Below, in pieces: positions 10,175 to 27,779 of a stretch of DNA of 64,000 nt. Within the stretch, counting starts at the first letter, position 1. The number at the start of each line of letters is the position of its first letter. This DNA is from Rhodothermales bacterium. GTDB taxonomy: Bacteria > Bacteroidota > Rhodothermia > Rhodothermales > JAHQVL01. The notes beneath the pieces are model-generated. The model searched no databases, had not been told where the DNA came from, and was given only the letters and a program-made list of their open reading frames with translations. The stretch lies in NCBI GenBank assembly GCA_041391505.1, contig JAWKNW010000005.1, forward strand, positions 186,001 through 250,000, in the 5' to 3' direction. Both the position numbers and the translations under genes were made by a program.

Positions 10175-10739
10175 GGGGGGTGGAATGGATGACGGCGTGG
10201 GGGCGATAAGGTAGTGCGTCGACGCTACAAGGGGGAAGTGGGTATACGCCGGCTGGCGTTGCGGCCGGCCGCGTTTCGGTACGATCTTATGCGACACACC
10301 TGTAGGATGCAACAGGGCGACGGGCGGGCCCGACCACCAGCCGGCTCGACCGGTCCAGGGAACGCTGGATCAGACAAAAAACCCACCGCGAGGCCGATCT
10401 TCATCGCTAAAAGTTCGTTTGGAGCAGAGCGAAGATGCGCTTATATTTGCGAAATTTGAATATAGGCATCATACCGTTTCTTGTCTAACGACTTTGTCGC
10501 CATGCCTATGAGGATGCGGCTTAATCGAAGAAGCTTGCGTGCGGTCGGCAACCCACACCCGGCCGCGCTTTTTCAAATTCTGATGTGCCGCACCCTATTG
10601 CGCGTCCTCGCAGCAGCCACCATCCCCTACGCAACCGCTCTCATGGCCGGTGCGCACGCTCGTGTTCCCGCGAGCTACGCGTCTACCCATGCAGTACGTG
10701 TAGCCAGACGTAGTATCCCCGTATTACCAGGTTTCTTCC
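10175..10739. other. 565-bp intergenic region between divergent lipoprotein and queA genes
   Basis: No convincing coding sequence. Small open frames (for example 10481-10753, plus strand, starting with TTG) show no recognisable family and no signal peptide. The region contains a good Bacteroidota-type promoter at 10418-10449 pointing at queA. That implies an unusually long queA leader of nearly 290 bases. Confidence 0.55.
10418..10449 (+). promoter_or_regulatory. Bacteroidota-type promoter (TTTG-N20-TATATTTG)
   Basis: TTTG at 10418-10421 and TATATTTG at 10442-10449 match the known -33 (TTTG) and -7 (TAnnTTTG) elements of Bacteroidota promoters; the spacing is 20 instead of the usual 19. Transcription would start near 10456, about 285 bases ahead of queA. 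Confidence 0.6.
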
Positions 10740-11786
10740 ATGAAGCTGTCTAATTTCCTCTTTGATTATCCCAAGGAGCTGATCGCCAAGTATCCGGCAG
10801 AGCCCCGCGACAGCGCGCGGCTGATGGTGCTGAATCGGGAAAAACGGACCATCGAACACCGGGTATTCAGCGACATCGTCGAGTATTTCTCGGATGGAGA
10901 TGTGCTTGTCGTAAACAACACCAAGGTGTTTCCCGCCCGTATGTACGGGAACAAGGAGAAGACAGGCGCCCGCATCGAGGTCTTTTTGCTGCGCGAATTG
11001 AACCCAGAGAGCCGGCTGTGGGACGTCATCGTCGACCCCGCCCGGAAGATTCGCATCGGCAACAAGCTGTATTTCGAGAACGGGCTCATCGCCGAGGTGA
11101 TCGATAACACGACATCGCGGGGGCGCACGATTCGGTTTGTTTTCGAGGGCGACAACGAGGAGTTGTACCGGAAGATCGACGAGATCGGCCAGACGCCGAT
11201 CCCGCCGTACATCAAGCGGAAAGTGGAGAAGGAGGACCGCGAGCGGTACCAGACGATGTTCGCGGAACAGCGCGGCGCCGTCGCCGCGCCCACGGCCGGC
11301 CTGCACTTCACGCCGGGCATCATCGACACGCTGCAGGGTAAGGGGGTCAAGGTCGCTCCGCTGACCCTGCATGTGGGGCTGGGCACGTTTCGGCCGGTGG
11401 AGGTGGAAGACCTCACCAAACACCGGATGGACTCGGAGCACTACATCATCTCGCCCGAGTCGGCCGAGACGGTGAACAAAGCGCTTACATCCCAGCATAA
11501 CAAGGTCACCGCGGTCGGCACGACCGTCGTGCGTGCGCTGGAGTCGAGCCTTTCGGCGTCCTACACCCTGAAGTCGGACAGCGGCTGGACGGATAAATTT
11601 ATCTACCCGCCGCACGAGTTCCGGATCGTGGAGCGGCTGATCACGAACTTCCACATGCCGCGCAGCACGCTCGTCATGCTTGTGGCGGCCTTTGCGGGGC
11701 ACGAGTTCCTGATGGAAGCCTATCGCGAAGCGATCGAGAAGGAGTATCGCCTGTTTTCCTTCGGCGACGCGATGATGATCCTCTGA
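10740..11786 (+). CDS. queA: tRNA preQ1(34) S-adenosylmethionine ribosyltransferase-isomerase
   Basis: 348 residues, full length for QueA. The enzyme transfers the ribosyl part of S-adenosylmethionine to 7-aminomethyl-7-deazaguanine in the tRNA wobble position, making epoxyqueuosine. Family signatures visible are DYPKELIAKYPAEPRDSARLM near the start (here cut to DYPKELIAKYPAEPRD), VLVVNNTKVFPARM, RGAVAAPTAGLHFT and HVGLGTFRPV, plus TNFHMPRSTLVMLVAAF (TNFHMPRSTLVMLV) close to the end. The start ATG follows a long untranslated leader. ispD follows after 14 bases, so the two are probably co-transcribed. Confidence 0.96.
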   Translation: MKLSNFLFDYPKELIAKYPAEPRDSARLMVLNREKRTIEHRVFSDIVEYFSDGDVLVVNNTKVFPARMYGNKEKTGARIEVFLLRELNPESRLWDVIVDPARKIRIGNKLYFENGLIAEVIDNTTSRGRTIRFVFEGDNEELYRKIDEIGQTPIPPYIKRKVEKEDRERYQTMFAEQRGAVAAPTAGLHFTPGIIDTLQGKGVKVAPLTLHVGLGTFRPVEVEDLTKHRMDSEHYIISPESAETVNKALTSQHNKVTAVGTTVVRALESSLSASYTLKSDSGWTDKFIYPPHEFRIVERLITNFHMPRSTLVMLVAAFAGHEFLMEAYREAIEKEYRLFSFGDAMMIL

Positions 11787-11800
11787 GGCCGGGCGAAGCC

Positions 11801-12502
11801 ATGGCCGGGGAGCGAATTGCCGCCATCATGCCGGCCGCCGGTTCGGGGGCGCGCCTCGGCGGCGAGCGCAAGCAGTTCCGGTTGCTCGGCGATGAGCCGT
11901 TGTTGCTACGGACGGCGCGCGTCTTTGCGGCGCATCCGCAGATCGATCTCCTGGTCCTGACCCTTCCGGAAGCCGACCACGCCGAAATCGCCGCGCTGCT
12001 GGAGGCCGCCGCGCTCGACGTCCCGGTGCTGCTCGCCCCGGGCGGCGCCACGCGCCAGGCCTCGGTTCGCTCCGCCCTGCGCCGGCTTCCTCCTGACGTG
12101 GACATGGTCCTGGTGCACGATGCCGTGCGTCCGTTCATCCGCGCCGAGCAAATCAGTCGCGTGATCGAGGGCGTGCGAACGACCGGGGCGGCCGCACTGG
12201 CGGTGGAACTGACGGATACCTTGCGTCGCGGCGATCGTGCCCGTTTTGGGGAGACGATCCCTCGTGACGGCCTCTACCGGATGCAAACGCCGCAGGGAGC
12301 GCGGCGGGCGTGGTACGAGGAGGCCCACGCGGCGGCCGAGCGGGATGGCGTCGATGCGACGGACGATGTCGCGCTGGTGCAGCGTCTGGGGTACCCGGTG
12401 GCGATCGTCGCCGGCGGGCCGCTGAATATGAAGGTCACGACGCCGGCAGACTGGGAGCTTGCCGTCGCCCTCTGGCCGTTCTGGACATCGATGGAAACCT
12501 GA
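11801..12502 (+). CDS. ispD: 2-C-methyl-D-erythritol 4-phosphate cytidylyltransferase
   Basis: 233 residues, normal for IspD, the third step of the non-mevalonate isoprenoid pathway (CTP + MEP to CDP-ME). The nucleotide-binding N-terminus IMPAAGSGARLGGERKQF matches the family's PAAGxGxRxG...K motif. VLVHDAVRPF and the later YRMQTPQGARR and DATDDVALVQ are also diagnostic. ispF follows 11 bases downstream, the usual arrangement. Confidence 0.96.
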   Translation: MAGERIAAIMPAAGSGARLGGERKQFRLLGDEPLLLRTARVFAAHPQIDLLVLTLPEADHAEIAALLEAAALDVPVLLAPGGATRQASVRSALRRLPPDVDMVLVHDAVRPFIRAEQISRVIEGVRTTGAAALAVELTDTLRRGDRARFGETIPRDGLYRMQTPQGARRAWYEEAHAAAERDGVDATDDVALVQRLGYPVAIVAGGPLNMKVTTPADWELAVALWPFWTSMET

Positions 12503-12513
12503 GGGGATCGCCC

Positions 12514-12987
12514 ATGCGGATTGGTTTTGGATACGACGTGCATCGCCTGGTGGAGGGCCGGCCGCTCATCCTTGGCGGGGTGACCATCCCCCACGAAACG
12601 GGTCTGGACGGCCATTCAGATGCCGACGTGCTGTTGCATGCCATCACGGATGCCTTGCTCGGCGCGGCGGCGCTCGGGGATATCGGCATGCACTTTCCGG
12701 ATACGGATATGCGCTGGAAAGGGGCGGACAGCCGCGACTTGCTCCGCGAGACGGTTCGTCTGGTCGAGGAAGCCGGGTATGTGGTCGGAAACGTGGACGC
12801 GACGGTCGCGTTGCAGCGCCCCAAGCTGCGGCCGCACATCGATGCGATGCGCGCCTGCGTCGGCGACCTGCTGCGCATCCCGGTACAGGCCGTCTCCGTA
12901 AAGGCGACGACGACGGAGCGACTGGGATTTGTCGGCTCCGAAGCCGGCGCGGCGGCGTATGCCGTCTGTTTGCTTCTCGCGCGATAG
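12514..12987 (+). CDS. ispF: 2-C-methyl-D-erythritol 2,4-cyclodiphosphate synthase
   Basis: 157 residues, the typical length. IspF cyclises CDP-ME 2-phosphate to MEcPP and releases CMP. It starts MRIGFGYDVHRL, where Asp and His are zinc ligands. GHSDADVLLHAITDALLGAA and GDIGMHFPDTD follow; the C-terminal VKATTTERLGFVG is the substrate-binding loop. I chose the ATG at 12514 because homology starts exactly there; the longer upstream frame lies inside ispD. Confidence 0.96.
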   Translation: MRIGFGYDVHRLVEGRPLILGGVTIPHETGLDGHSDADVLLHAITDALLGAAALGDIGMHFPDTDMRWKGADSRDLLRETVRLVEEAGYVVGNVDATVALQRPKLRPHIDAMRACVGDLLRIPVQAVSVKATTTERLGFVGSEAGAAAYAVCLLLAR

Positions 12988-13038
12988 GGTTGTCGCCGTT
13001 TGTTGTCTTCGCCCCTGCTTTTTGAGTCATCGCTACGT

Positions 13039-13650
13039 ATGGCCGATCTTTTTTCGAACGTCTTCGCCTGGATCGAGGCGCTGTCCCCGGTCTGGGCCTA
13101 TCTGGTCATACTGGCCATCGCCTACGGAGAGAACGTGGTGCCGCCGATTCCCGGCGACATGGTGGTGGTGTTCGGGGGGTATCTGGCCGGCATCGGGCAT
13201 CTCAACGTGTACAGCGTCTGGGCGTTGTCCACCCTCGGGGGCGCGCTCGGCTTCATGACGATGTACGCGGTCGGCTTCTGGGTCGGCGATGCCGTGTACG
13301 ACCCGGATCGCCTGCGCTGGCTGCCGAAGACGTATCTGGGGAAGGTGCGGCTCTGGCTCCACCGCTGGGGGTACCAAGTCGTGCTGGCGAACCGGTTTTT
13401 GAGCGGGGCGCGCTCCGTGATCTCCCTGTCGGCCGGCATGGCGCACATGCACCGGATGCGGACGCTGACCTACGCCACCATCAGCGCCTTCGTGTGGACG
13501 GGGGTGATCATCTGGGCCGGCTATCTGGTCGGCGAGAACTGGGAAGTCGTTTCGGTCTATCTGAAAGGCTACGGATGGTTCATCCTCGCGCTCACGGTGG
13601 TGGCGGTAGCGTACGTGTGGTATCGATCCAGAAGGAAAAGTCGTGAATGA
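13039..13650 (+). CDS. DedA-family membrane protein
   Basis: 203 residues with several hydrophobic stretches and the DedA/SNARE-associated (VTT) signature: ENVVPPIPGDMVVVFGGYLAG, here ENVVPPIPGD plus VFGGYLAG near the N-terminus, and a central NRFLSGARSVISLSAGMAHM (NRFLSGARS...AGM). DedA proteins include undecaprenyl-phosphate and phospholipid flippases or scramblases of the cytoplasmic membrane. The start at 13039 is preferred over 13000 because the family begins there. It follows ispF by 51 bases on the same strand and may use its promoter; a link to undecaprenyl (isoprenoid) recycling would be coherent but is inference. Confidence 0.85.
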   Translation: MADLFSNVFAWIEALSPVWAYLVILAIAYGENVVPPIPGDMVVVFGGYLAGIGHLNVYSVWALSTLGGALGFMTMYAVGFWVGDAVYDPDRLRWLPKTYLGKVRLWLHRWGYQVVLANRFLSGARSVISLSAGMAHMHRMRTLTYATISAFVWTGVIIWAGYLVGENWEVVSVYLKGYGWFILALTVVAVAYVWYRSRRKSRE

Positions 13651-13671
13651 AACACGCGACGTGCGAGCCCG

Positions 13672-13700
13672 TTGACAGCAGGACTCGTGGCGTGTATATT
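13672..13700 (+). promoter_or_regulatory. Promoter of the tRNA-tuf operon (TTGACA-N17-TATATT)
   Basis: A perfect TTGACA box, 17-base spacer and TATATT, ending 22 bases before tRNA-Thr. It fits a strong housekeeping promoter for the tRNA/tuf block. Confidence 0.75.
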
Positions 13701-13722
13701 CGCCCTTCTGTTTAAAAAAGGT

Positions 13723-13795
13723 GCTGGCGTAGCTCAGCTGGTAGAGCAGCTCACTTGTAATGAGCAGGTCGGGGGTTCGAGTCCCTCCGCCAGCT
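13723..13795 (+). tRNA. tRNA-Thr (anticodon TGT)
   Basis: 73 bases. The acceptor stem GCTGGCG pairs with CGCCAGC. The anticodon arm GCTCA/TGAGC encloses loop CTTGTAA, giving anticodon TGT. The T arm contains GGTTCGAGTCC. CCA is not encoded. Confidence 0.95.
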
Positions 13796-13867
13796 CTTCA
13801 CCTTAAATTCGTTCATGTCGGGGCACCCGATGACCGTGGACGGGATATAAACAGGCACTTTACGAAC

Positions 13868-13950
<83 letters not shown>

Positions 13951-13962
13951 CTCCAACATTAC

Positions 13963-14030
13963 CGGTTTCAGGTCGCAGATTTCAGGTTGAAGTGACGTGA
14001 AATCTGTTTCTTGTTTTCGACGCTGAAACC
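13963..14030. repeat. Heptad repeat R3 (GGTTTCA-type units) between tRNA genes
   Basis: The left arm reads GGTTTCA-GGTCGCA-GATTTCA-GGTTGAA, strictly 7-base. The right arm contains the inverse (TGAAATC, TGAAACC). It fills the spacer between tRNA-Tyr and tRNA-Gly and could mark a processing or termination hairpin. Confidence 0.65.
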
Positions 14031-14036
14031 CTCCTG

Positions 14037-14109
14037 GCGGGAGTAGCTCAGTTGGTAGAGCATCAGCCTTCCAAGCTGAGGGTCGCGGGTTCGAATCCCG
14101 TCTCCCGCT
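14037..14109 (+). tRNA. tRNA-Gly (anticodon TCC)
   Basis: 73 bases. The acceptor GCGGGAG pairs with CTCCCGC. Anticodon stem TCAGC/GCTGA with loop CTTCCAA gives TCC. The T arm contains GGTTCGAATCC. Confidence 0.95.
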
Positions 14110-14193
14110 CACTACAGCAGCGTTTCAGGTCGCGGAACCGTCCTGCGAGCCTGGTTCGGGTTCGAAAGCGGTTTTGAACGGGCTGTTTTACTG

Positions 14194-14265
<72 letters not shown>

Positions 14266-14384
14266 CACGAGAATCTCGCGCCGAGGCGTGAGTGCGGACC
14301 GGCCTCGTCTCCCGGATGGGCAAGACGGGCGTCGGCGCTTTCTCTGTCTACACATAGAACGATAGGAAATAAAAAAGTAGAGCC

Positions 14385-15575
<1,191 letters not shown>

Positions 15576-15577
15576 GT

Positions 15578-15645
15578 ATAGGGTCATCGGTCAACGGTCA
15601 GTGTGTGTCGCGCGATGCACAGATGACCCTTGGCCGATGACCGTT
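15578..15645. repeat. Heptad repeat R4 (CGGTCAA-type units) after tuf
   Basis: The left arm reads GGGTCAT-CGGTCAA-CGGTCAG; the right arm, inverted, reads CGGTCAT-CGGCCAA-GGGTCAT. The arms pair over about 20 bases. It ends two bases before tRNA-Trp, so it may separate tuf mRNA from the next transcript or serve as a processing site. Confidence 0.7.
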
Positions 15646-15646
15646 T

Positions 15647-15720
<74 letters not shown>

Positions 15721-15778
15721 CAACACGCCTCCCCCGATTATCCATACACGTCGTCTGCCGAGGACGACTGAATCAAGC

Positions 15779-15970
15779 ATGAACAAGATCAAGGCGTACA
15801 TCGAAGAGGTGGTCAAGGAGATGCAGAAGGTGAGCTGGCCGAAGCAACAGGAGCTCGTCAGCAACACCGCCATCACCCTGGTCGCCACGGCCATCATCTC
15901 GATGCTCTTTTTCGGGGCGGACCGGTTGATCGGCCTGGTGCTCGAGAACATCTACCTTCTTGCCGGCTGA
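15779..15970 (+). CDS. secE: Preprotein translocase subunit SecE
   Basis: 63 residues, the short single-membrane-span form. The cytoplasmic amphipathic helix (YIEEVVKEMQKVSWPKQQEL) carries the family's VSWP motif and is followed by one hydrophobic helix. SecE clamps SecY in the protein-export channel. Its place between tRNA-Trp and nusG is the conserved one. Confidence 0.95.
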   Translation: MNKIKAYIEEVVKEMQKVSWPKQQELVSNTAITLVATAIISMLFFGADRLIGLVLENIYLLAG

Positions 15971-16120
15971 GCCGAGCCTCGCGGCGTGGTAGTTCCACGT
16001 CTCAGGGCCGCGTAACGTCCGGTCCCGGGCGTGGTGCGATCAGCCTCTTGCAATCCGAATCATTCGCCCGCCTGCGTTCGCCGGCGAATGCCCTTAGTTC
16101 AGCCTCGCGCTGCACGACCT

Positions 16121-16678
16121 ATGGCCACTCTGAAAAAAGACAGCGTACCCAAGTGGTATGTGCTCCGCACCTTCTCCGGACATGAGAAGAAGGTCAAGTC
16201 CTATCTGGAGAAAGAGCTCGAATTGACCGGTCTCACCGATAGGCTGACCGACATCATGATTCCCACCGAGACGGTGTTCGAGATGCGCCAGGGCAAGAAG
16301 CGCACGCGCGAGAAGACCTTTTTCCCGGGTTATCTGCTCATTCATGCGGTGCTCGACAAGGAGCTCCAGCACGTCATCGCCAACGTGCCCTCGGTCGTCG
16401 GATTCCTCACCACCGGCGACCAGCCGACGCCGCTTCGGCCGGACGAGATGAACCGGATTCTCGGCAAGGTGGACGAGGCGCGGGAGATGGGCGAGCAGCC
16501 CGAGATCCCGTTCAAGATCGGCGATGCCGTCAAGGTGGTCGACGGCCCGTTCAACAACTTTACCGGGTTTGTCGAGGAAGTGTATCCCGACAAGATGAAG
16601 GTGAAGGTGATGGTATCGATTTTCGGCCGCAAGACGCCGCTCGAACTCGACTACCTCCAGGTCGAGCACGAGGAGTAG
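16121..16678 (+). CDS. nusG: Transcription termination/antitermination factor NusG
   Basis: 185 residues. The NGN domain begins KWYVLRTFSGHEKKVKSYLE (shown as KWYVLRTFSGHEKKV) and includes FFPGYLLIHAVLD, which contacts RNA polymerase. The C-terminal KOW domain has KIGDAVKVVDGPFNNFTGFV (GDAVKVVDGPFNNF). The ATG at 16121 is chosen because the 30 codons in front of it are unlike NusG. Confidence 0.96.
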   Translation: MATLKKDSVPKWYVLRTFSGHEKKVKSYLEKELELTGLTDRLTDIMIPTETVFEMRQGKKRTREKTFFPGYLLIHAVLDKELQHVIANVPSVVGFLTTGDQPTPLRPDEMNRILGKVDEAREMGEQPEIPFKIGDAVKVVDGPFNNFTGFVEEVYPDKMKVKVMVSIFGRKTPLELDYLQVEHEE

Positions 16679-16709
16679 GGGAATTTACTGTGAACCTCCG
16701 TGTGAGCCG

Positions 16710-16737
16710 GCGTCAGGTGGAACAAGCGGCCTGACGC
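16710..16737 (+). promoter_or_regulatory. Leader hairpin upstream of rplK
   Basis: An 8-bp stem (GCGTCAGG with CCTGACGC) and 12-base loop in the 146-base gap between nusG and rplK, with no T run. In other bacteria L1 represses this operon by binding its leader; a role here is only inferred. Confidence 0.35.
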
Positions 16738-16824
16738 GCGCATTCCACGCGGCCACACCAAACGATTGTCTCAACGACACTATACGCGGGAGCTCGGATC
16801 GGGCGTTTGCACCGCATTGCTGTT

Positions 16825-17265
16825 ATGGCTAAAAAAATCGACGGCTACATCAAGCTGCAGGTCAAGGCCGGCCAGGCCAATCCAGCGCCTCCGATTGGTC
16901 CCGCTCTGGGCCAGAAGGGCGTCAACATCATGGAGTTCTGCAAGCAGTTCAACGCCGCAACCCAGGACCGCATGGGGCTCATCCTCCCGGTCGTGATTAC
17001 GGTGTTTGCGGACAAGTCCTTCACCTTCATCATCAAGAGCCCGCCCGCGGCTGTGCTGCTCAAGAAGGCGGCCAGCATCGAAAGCGGCGCGGCCGATCCG
17101 CTTCGTCAGAAGGTGGGTACGGTGACGTGGGATCAGTGCCTGGAAATCGCCAAAGTGAAGATGGGCGATCTGAATGCGTACGACGCGGAAAAGGCGGCCT
17201 CGATGGTTGCCGGTACGGCGCGTTCGATGGGCATCAAGGTCACGGGCGCTCCGGCAGGCGCGTAA
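16825..17265 (+). CDS. rplK: Large-subunit ribosomal protein L11
   Basis: 146 residues including the start MAKKIDGYIKLQVKAGQANP. The family hallmark PAPPIGPALGQKGVNIMEFC follows near residue 25, and the C-terminal 23S-binding domain ends GTARSMGIKVTGAP. L11 forms the GTPase-associated stalk base. I selected the ATG at 16825; an upstream one (16807) adds six unlikely residues. rplA follows after 110 bases. Confidence 0.97.
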   Translation: MAKKIDGYIKLQVKAGQANPAPPIGPALGQKGVNIMEFCKQFNAATQDRMGLILPVVITVFADKSFTFIIKSPPAAVLLKKAASIESGAADPLRQKVGTVTWDQCLEIAKVKMGDLNAYDAEKAASMVAGTARSMGIKVTGAPAGA

Positions 17266-17375
17266 GTTGAGGTCTGGCAGCGGCACTGCCTTGCAGCGCC
17301 GTATGCCCTGTTTCATCAGCGGGAGCCTGACGCGAACCGAGCGCAGGCGCACGAACCGCACTATCAACCGCGAAT

Positions 17376-18086
17376 ATGGCAAAGCGAGGAAAGCGCTATA
17401 CACGGCTGCAGAAGCTGATAGCGGAAGCCGGCACGGCGATGACGCTGGACACGGCTGCGAAATTGCTCAAGGACACGGCGAGCGCCAAGTTTGACGAGTC
17501 GATCGATATCGATGTACGTCTCGGGGTCGACCCCCGACACGCCGATCAAATGGTGCGCGGCACCGTTGCGCTGCCGCACGGCACCGGCAAAAACGTGCGC
17601 GTGCTCGTGCTCGCCAGCGACGGCAAGCAGGCCGAAGCGCGCGACGCCGGCGCCAACCATGTGGGTCTGGACGATCTCATCGACAAGATCCAGAATGAAA
17701 ACTGGTTTGACTTCGACGTGCTCATCGCCACGCCGGACGTCATGGGTAAAGTCGGTCGCCTCGGTCGCGTCCTCGGCCCCCGCGGCCTCATGCCGAACCC
17801 GAAGAGCGGCACCGTGACGATGGACGTGGGCGACGCGGTTCGGGACGTGAAGGCGGGTAAGATCGACTTCCGGGTGGACAAGACGGGCATCCTGCATTCC
17901 GCCATCGGAAAGGCCTCGTTCTCCTCGGACCAGATTCGCGACAACGCGGAAGCCTTCCTGAAGGAAGTGATGCGTCTGCGCCCCGCTTCGGCGAAAGGCA
18001 CCTACGTCAAGTCGATCACGCTGTCGACGACGATGGGCCCGGGCATTGCGCTCGATCGCAACGAAGTGGTCAACGCGATCCGCTAA
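17376..18086 (+). CDS. rplA: Large-subunit ribosomal protein L1
   Basis: 236 residues. It starts MAKRGKRYTRLQKLI and carries the family signature GRLGRVLGPRGLMPNPKSGT around residue 130, ending with the usual YVKSITLSTTMGPGI stretch. L1 forms the mobile L1 stalk at the E site and, in other bacteria, autoregulates the rplK-rplA mRNA. rplJ follows after 48 bases. Confidence 0.97.
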   Translation: MAKRGKRYTRLQKLIAEAGTAMTLDTAAKLLKDTASAKFDESIDIDVRLGVDPRHADQMVRGTVALPHGTGKNVRVLVLASDGKQAEARDAGANHVGLDDLIDKIQNENWFDFDVLIATPDVMGKVGRLGRVLGPRGLMPNPKSGTVTMDVGDAVRDVKAGKIDFRVDKTGILHSAIGKASFSSDQIRDNAEAFLKEVMRLRPASAKGTYVKSITLSTTMGPGIALDRNEVVNAIR

Positions 18087-18134
18087 GACTTTCTCTAACT
18101 GAATGTAGACGCGTCAAGCGGCGCAGATGCAGCA

Positions 18135-18662
18135 ATGGCACTTACCAAAGAAGAAAAATCGGTCATTCTGGAAGAGGTCACCAAGCAGTTGGAGAATGCC
18201 TCGACCGTTTATCTGACGAACTGCTCGGGCCTCTCGGTGGAGTCGGTGAACGCCCTCCGCAACAAGTTTCGCGATGCGAACATTGGCTACCGGGTCGTCA
18301 AGAACACCCTCCTTCGCCTGGCGATGGATCGCGTTGGCGGTTACCAGGATCTGTACGGCACCCTCGAAGGGCCTACGGCGGTGGCCTTCAGCAACGAGCC
18401 GGCGGCGCCGGCTCGCGTGATCAAAGAATTCAGCTCGGGCCCCGGCAACGGGCTGCCGCAGTTGAAATCCGCGTTTGTCGACGGCGCGGTCTACGACGGC
18501 AGCGCCCTCGACCTCCTGGTCGCGCTGAAGTCCAAGAACGAGATCATCGGCGACGTCATCGGGCTGTTGCTCTCGCCGATGACCAACGTGGTCGGCGCGC
18601 TGCAGGCGCAGGGCGGCAACCTCGTCGGAGCGATCAAAACGATTTCCGAGCGCGAAGGCTGA
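18135..18662 (+). CDS. rplJ: Large-subunit ribosomal protein L10
   Basis: 175 residues. The N-terminal rRNA/L11-binding domain shows YLTNCSGLSVESVNALRNKF and YRVVKNTLLRLAMD, typical of L10. The C-terminal helix that binds L7/L12 dimers follows. The short gap after rplA leaves no room for a long E. coli-style L10 leader. Confidence 0.96.
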   Translation: MALTKEEKSVILEEVTKQLENASTVYLTNCSGLSVESVNALRNKFRDANIGYRVVKNTLLRLAMDRVGGYQDLYGTLEGPTAVAFSNEPAAPARVIKEFSSGPGNGLPQLKSAFVDGAVYDGSALDLLVALKSKNEIIGDVIGLLLSPMTNVVGALQAQGGNLVGAIKTISEREG

Positions 18663-18775
18663 TGCCCCCGCGCCGGTTCATTCCTACTACGTATACACCC
18701 TCAAACCCTTAATATGCAGCGCAGCCAGGGCTACGCGCCGTAAGCGCAGACCGCTGCAGGAGCATTAGAGCGATC

Positions 18776-19159
18776 ATGGCAGATATCAAAGCACTTGCTG
18801 AACAGCTGGTAGGCCTCACCATCAAAGAGGCGAGCGAACTCGCGAAGGTTCTCGAAGACGAATACGGCATTAAGCCGGCTGCTGCGGCTGTCGCCGTTGC
18901 GGGTCCGGCCGCCGGTGGTGGCGCCGCTGCCGCCGCCGAAGAAGAGAAGACCGAATTCGACGTCATCCTGAAGGATGCCGGCGCCAAGAAGATCGGCGTC
19001 ATCAAGGAAGTCCGCGCGATCACGGGCCTGGGCCTGAAAGAAGCCAAGGACCTGGTCGAAGGCGCTCCGAGCACGGTGAAGGAAGCCGTCAACAAGGACG
19101 AAGCCAACAAGCTGAAAGCCCAGTTGGAAGAAGCCGGCGCCGTTGTCGAACTGAAGTAA
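18776..19159 (+). CDS. rplL: Large-subunit ribosomal protein L7/L12
   Basis: 127 residues. An N-terminal dimerisation domain, an Ala/Gly-rich hinge (residues about 36-60) and a C-terminal factor-binding domain with EFDVILKDAGAKKIGVIKEV (EFDVIL...KKIGVIKEVR) and GLGLKEAKDLVEGAPSTVKE. It recruits translation factors to the ribosome. Confidence 0.97.
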   Translation: MADIKALAEQLVGLTIKEASELAKVLEDEYGIKPAAAAVAVAGPAAGGGAAAAAEEEKTEFDVILKDAGAKKIGVIKEVRAITGLGLKEAKDLVEGAPSTVKEAVNKDEANKLKAQLEEAGAVVELK

Positions 19160-19221
19160 CCCTTCGGGTACGGCAGTCCGCATTCCATGCAGAAGGCGTA
19201 GCATCATACCGCAGGAATCTG

Positions 19222-19291
19222 CGAAAGCCGACCCTCTCGAAGGGTCGGCTTTCGATGCTTCTGCATAGGAGCGTGGGAACCCGAGGTTCCC
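19222..19291 (+). promoter_or_regulatory. Two hairpins between rplL and rpoB (attenuator or processing site)
   Basis: A perfect 14-bp stem with a 5-base loop (19222-19235 with 19241-19254) is followed by a 7-bp stem with a 3-base loop (19275-19281 with 19285-19291). Neither has a T run, so read-through or RNase processing is more likely than simple termination. In E. coli the same gap holds an attenuator and an RNase III site that set the ratio of ribosomal proteins to polymerase subunits. Confidence 0.6.
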
Positions 19292-19435
19292 GTCGTTCCG
19301 TAAGGTTTTGAAACAATAGCAAAGGGGCTGCGTTGAGCGTTTGATGCACTTCTGTCGCGCATAAACGTGTAGACGCCCGAGAGACATGACCAGTACCCTC
19401 ACTACGCGTCACCAACCTCGCTAACCGATCAGTCT

Positions 19436-23275
<3,840 letters not shown>

Positions 23276-23355
23276 CAGATTAGATGAACGCGCCCCGACC
23301 GATGCGGTCGAGGCCGCTGGTCTTCGTCACTCGACATTGATATTCGGAATTCGAT

Positions 23356-27690
<4,335 letters not shown>

Positions 27691-27714
27691 TTCCCCGCGT
27701 GACGTGCAACATGT

Positions 27715-27754
27715 AAAAAAGGCCCCGGATGCTCAGCGCGTCCGGGGCCTTTTT
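27715..27754. terminator. Bidirectional rho-independent terminator after rpoC
   Basis: The stem AAAAAGGCCCCGGA pairs with TCCGGGGCCTTTTT around an 11-base loop, giving a T run on both strands. It can end rpoC (plus) and also the minus-strand gene that stops at 27780. Confidence 0.93.
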
Positions 27755-27779
27755 GTATCTGTCCCGCAGCCCATGCCGC

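Noticed and set aside
10481..10753. Possible 90-residue gene upstream of queA
   Set aside because: TTG start, no recognisable domain, basic and uneven composition, and it overlaps the queA start codon region.
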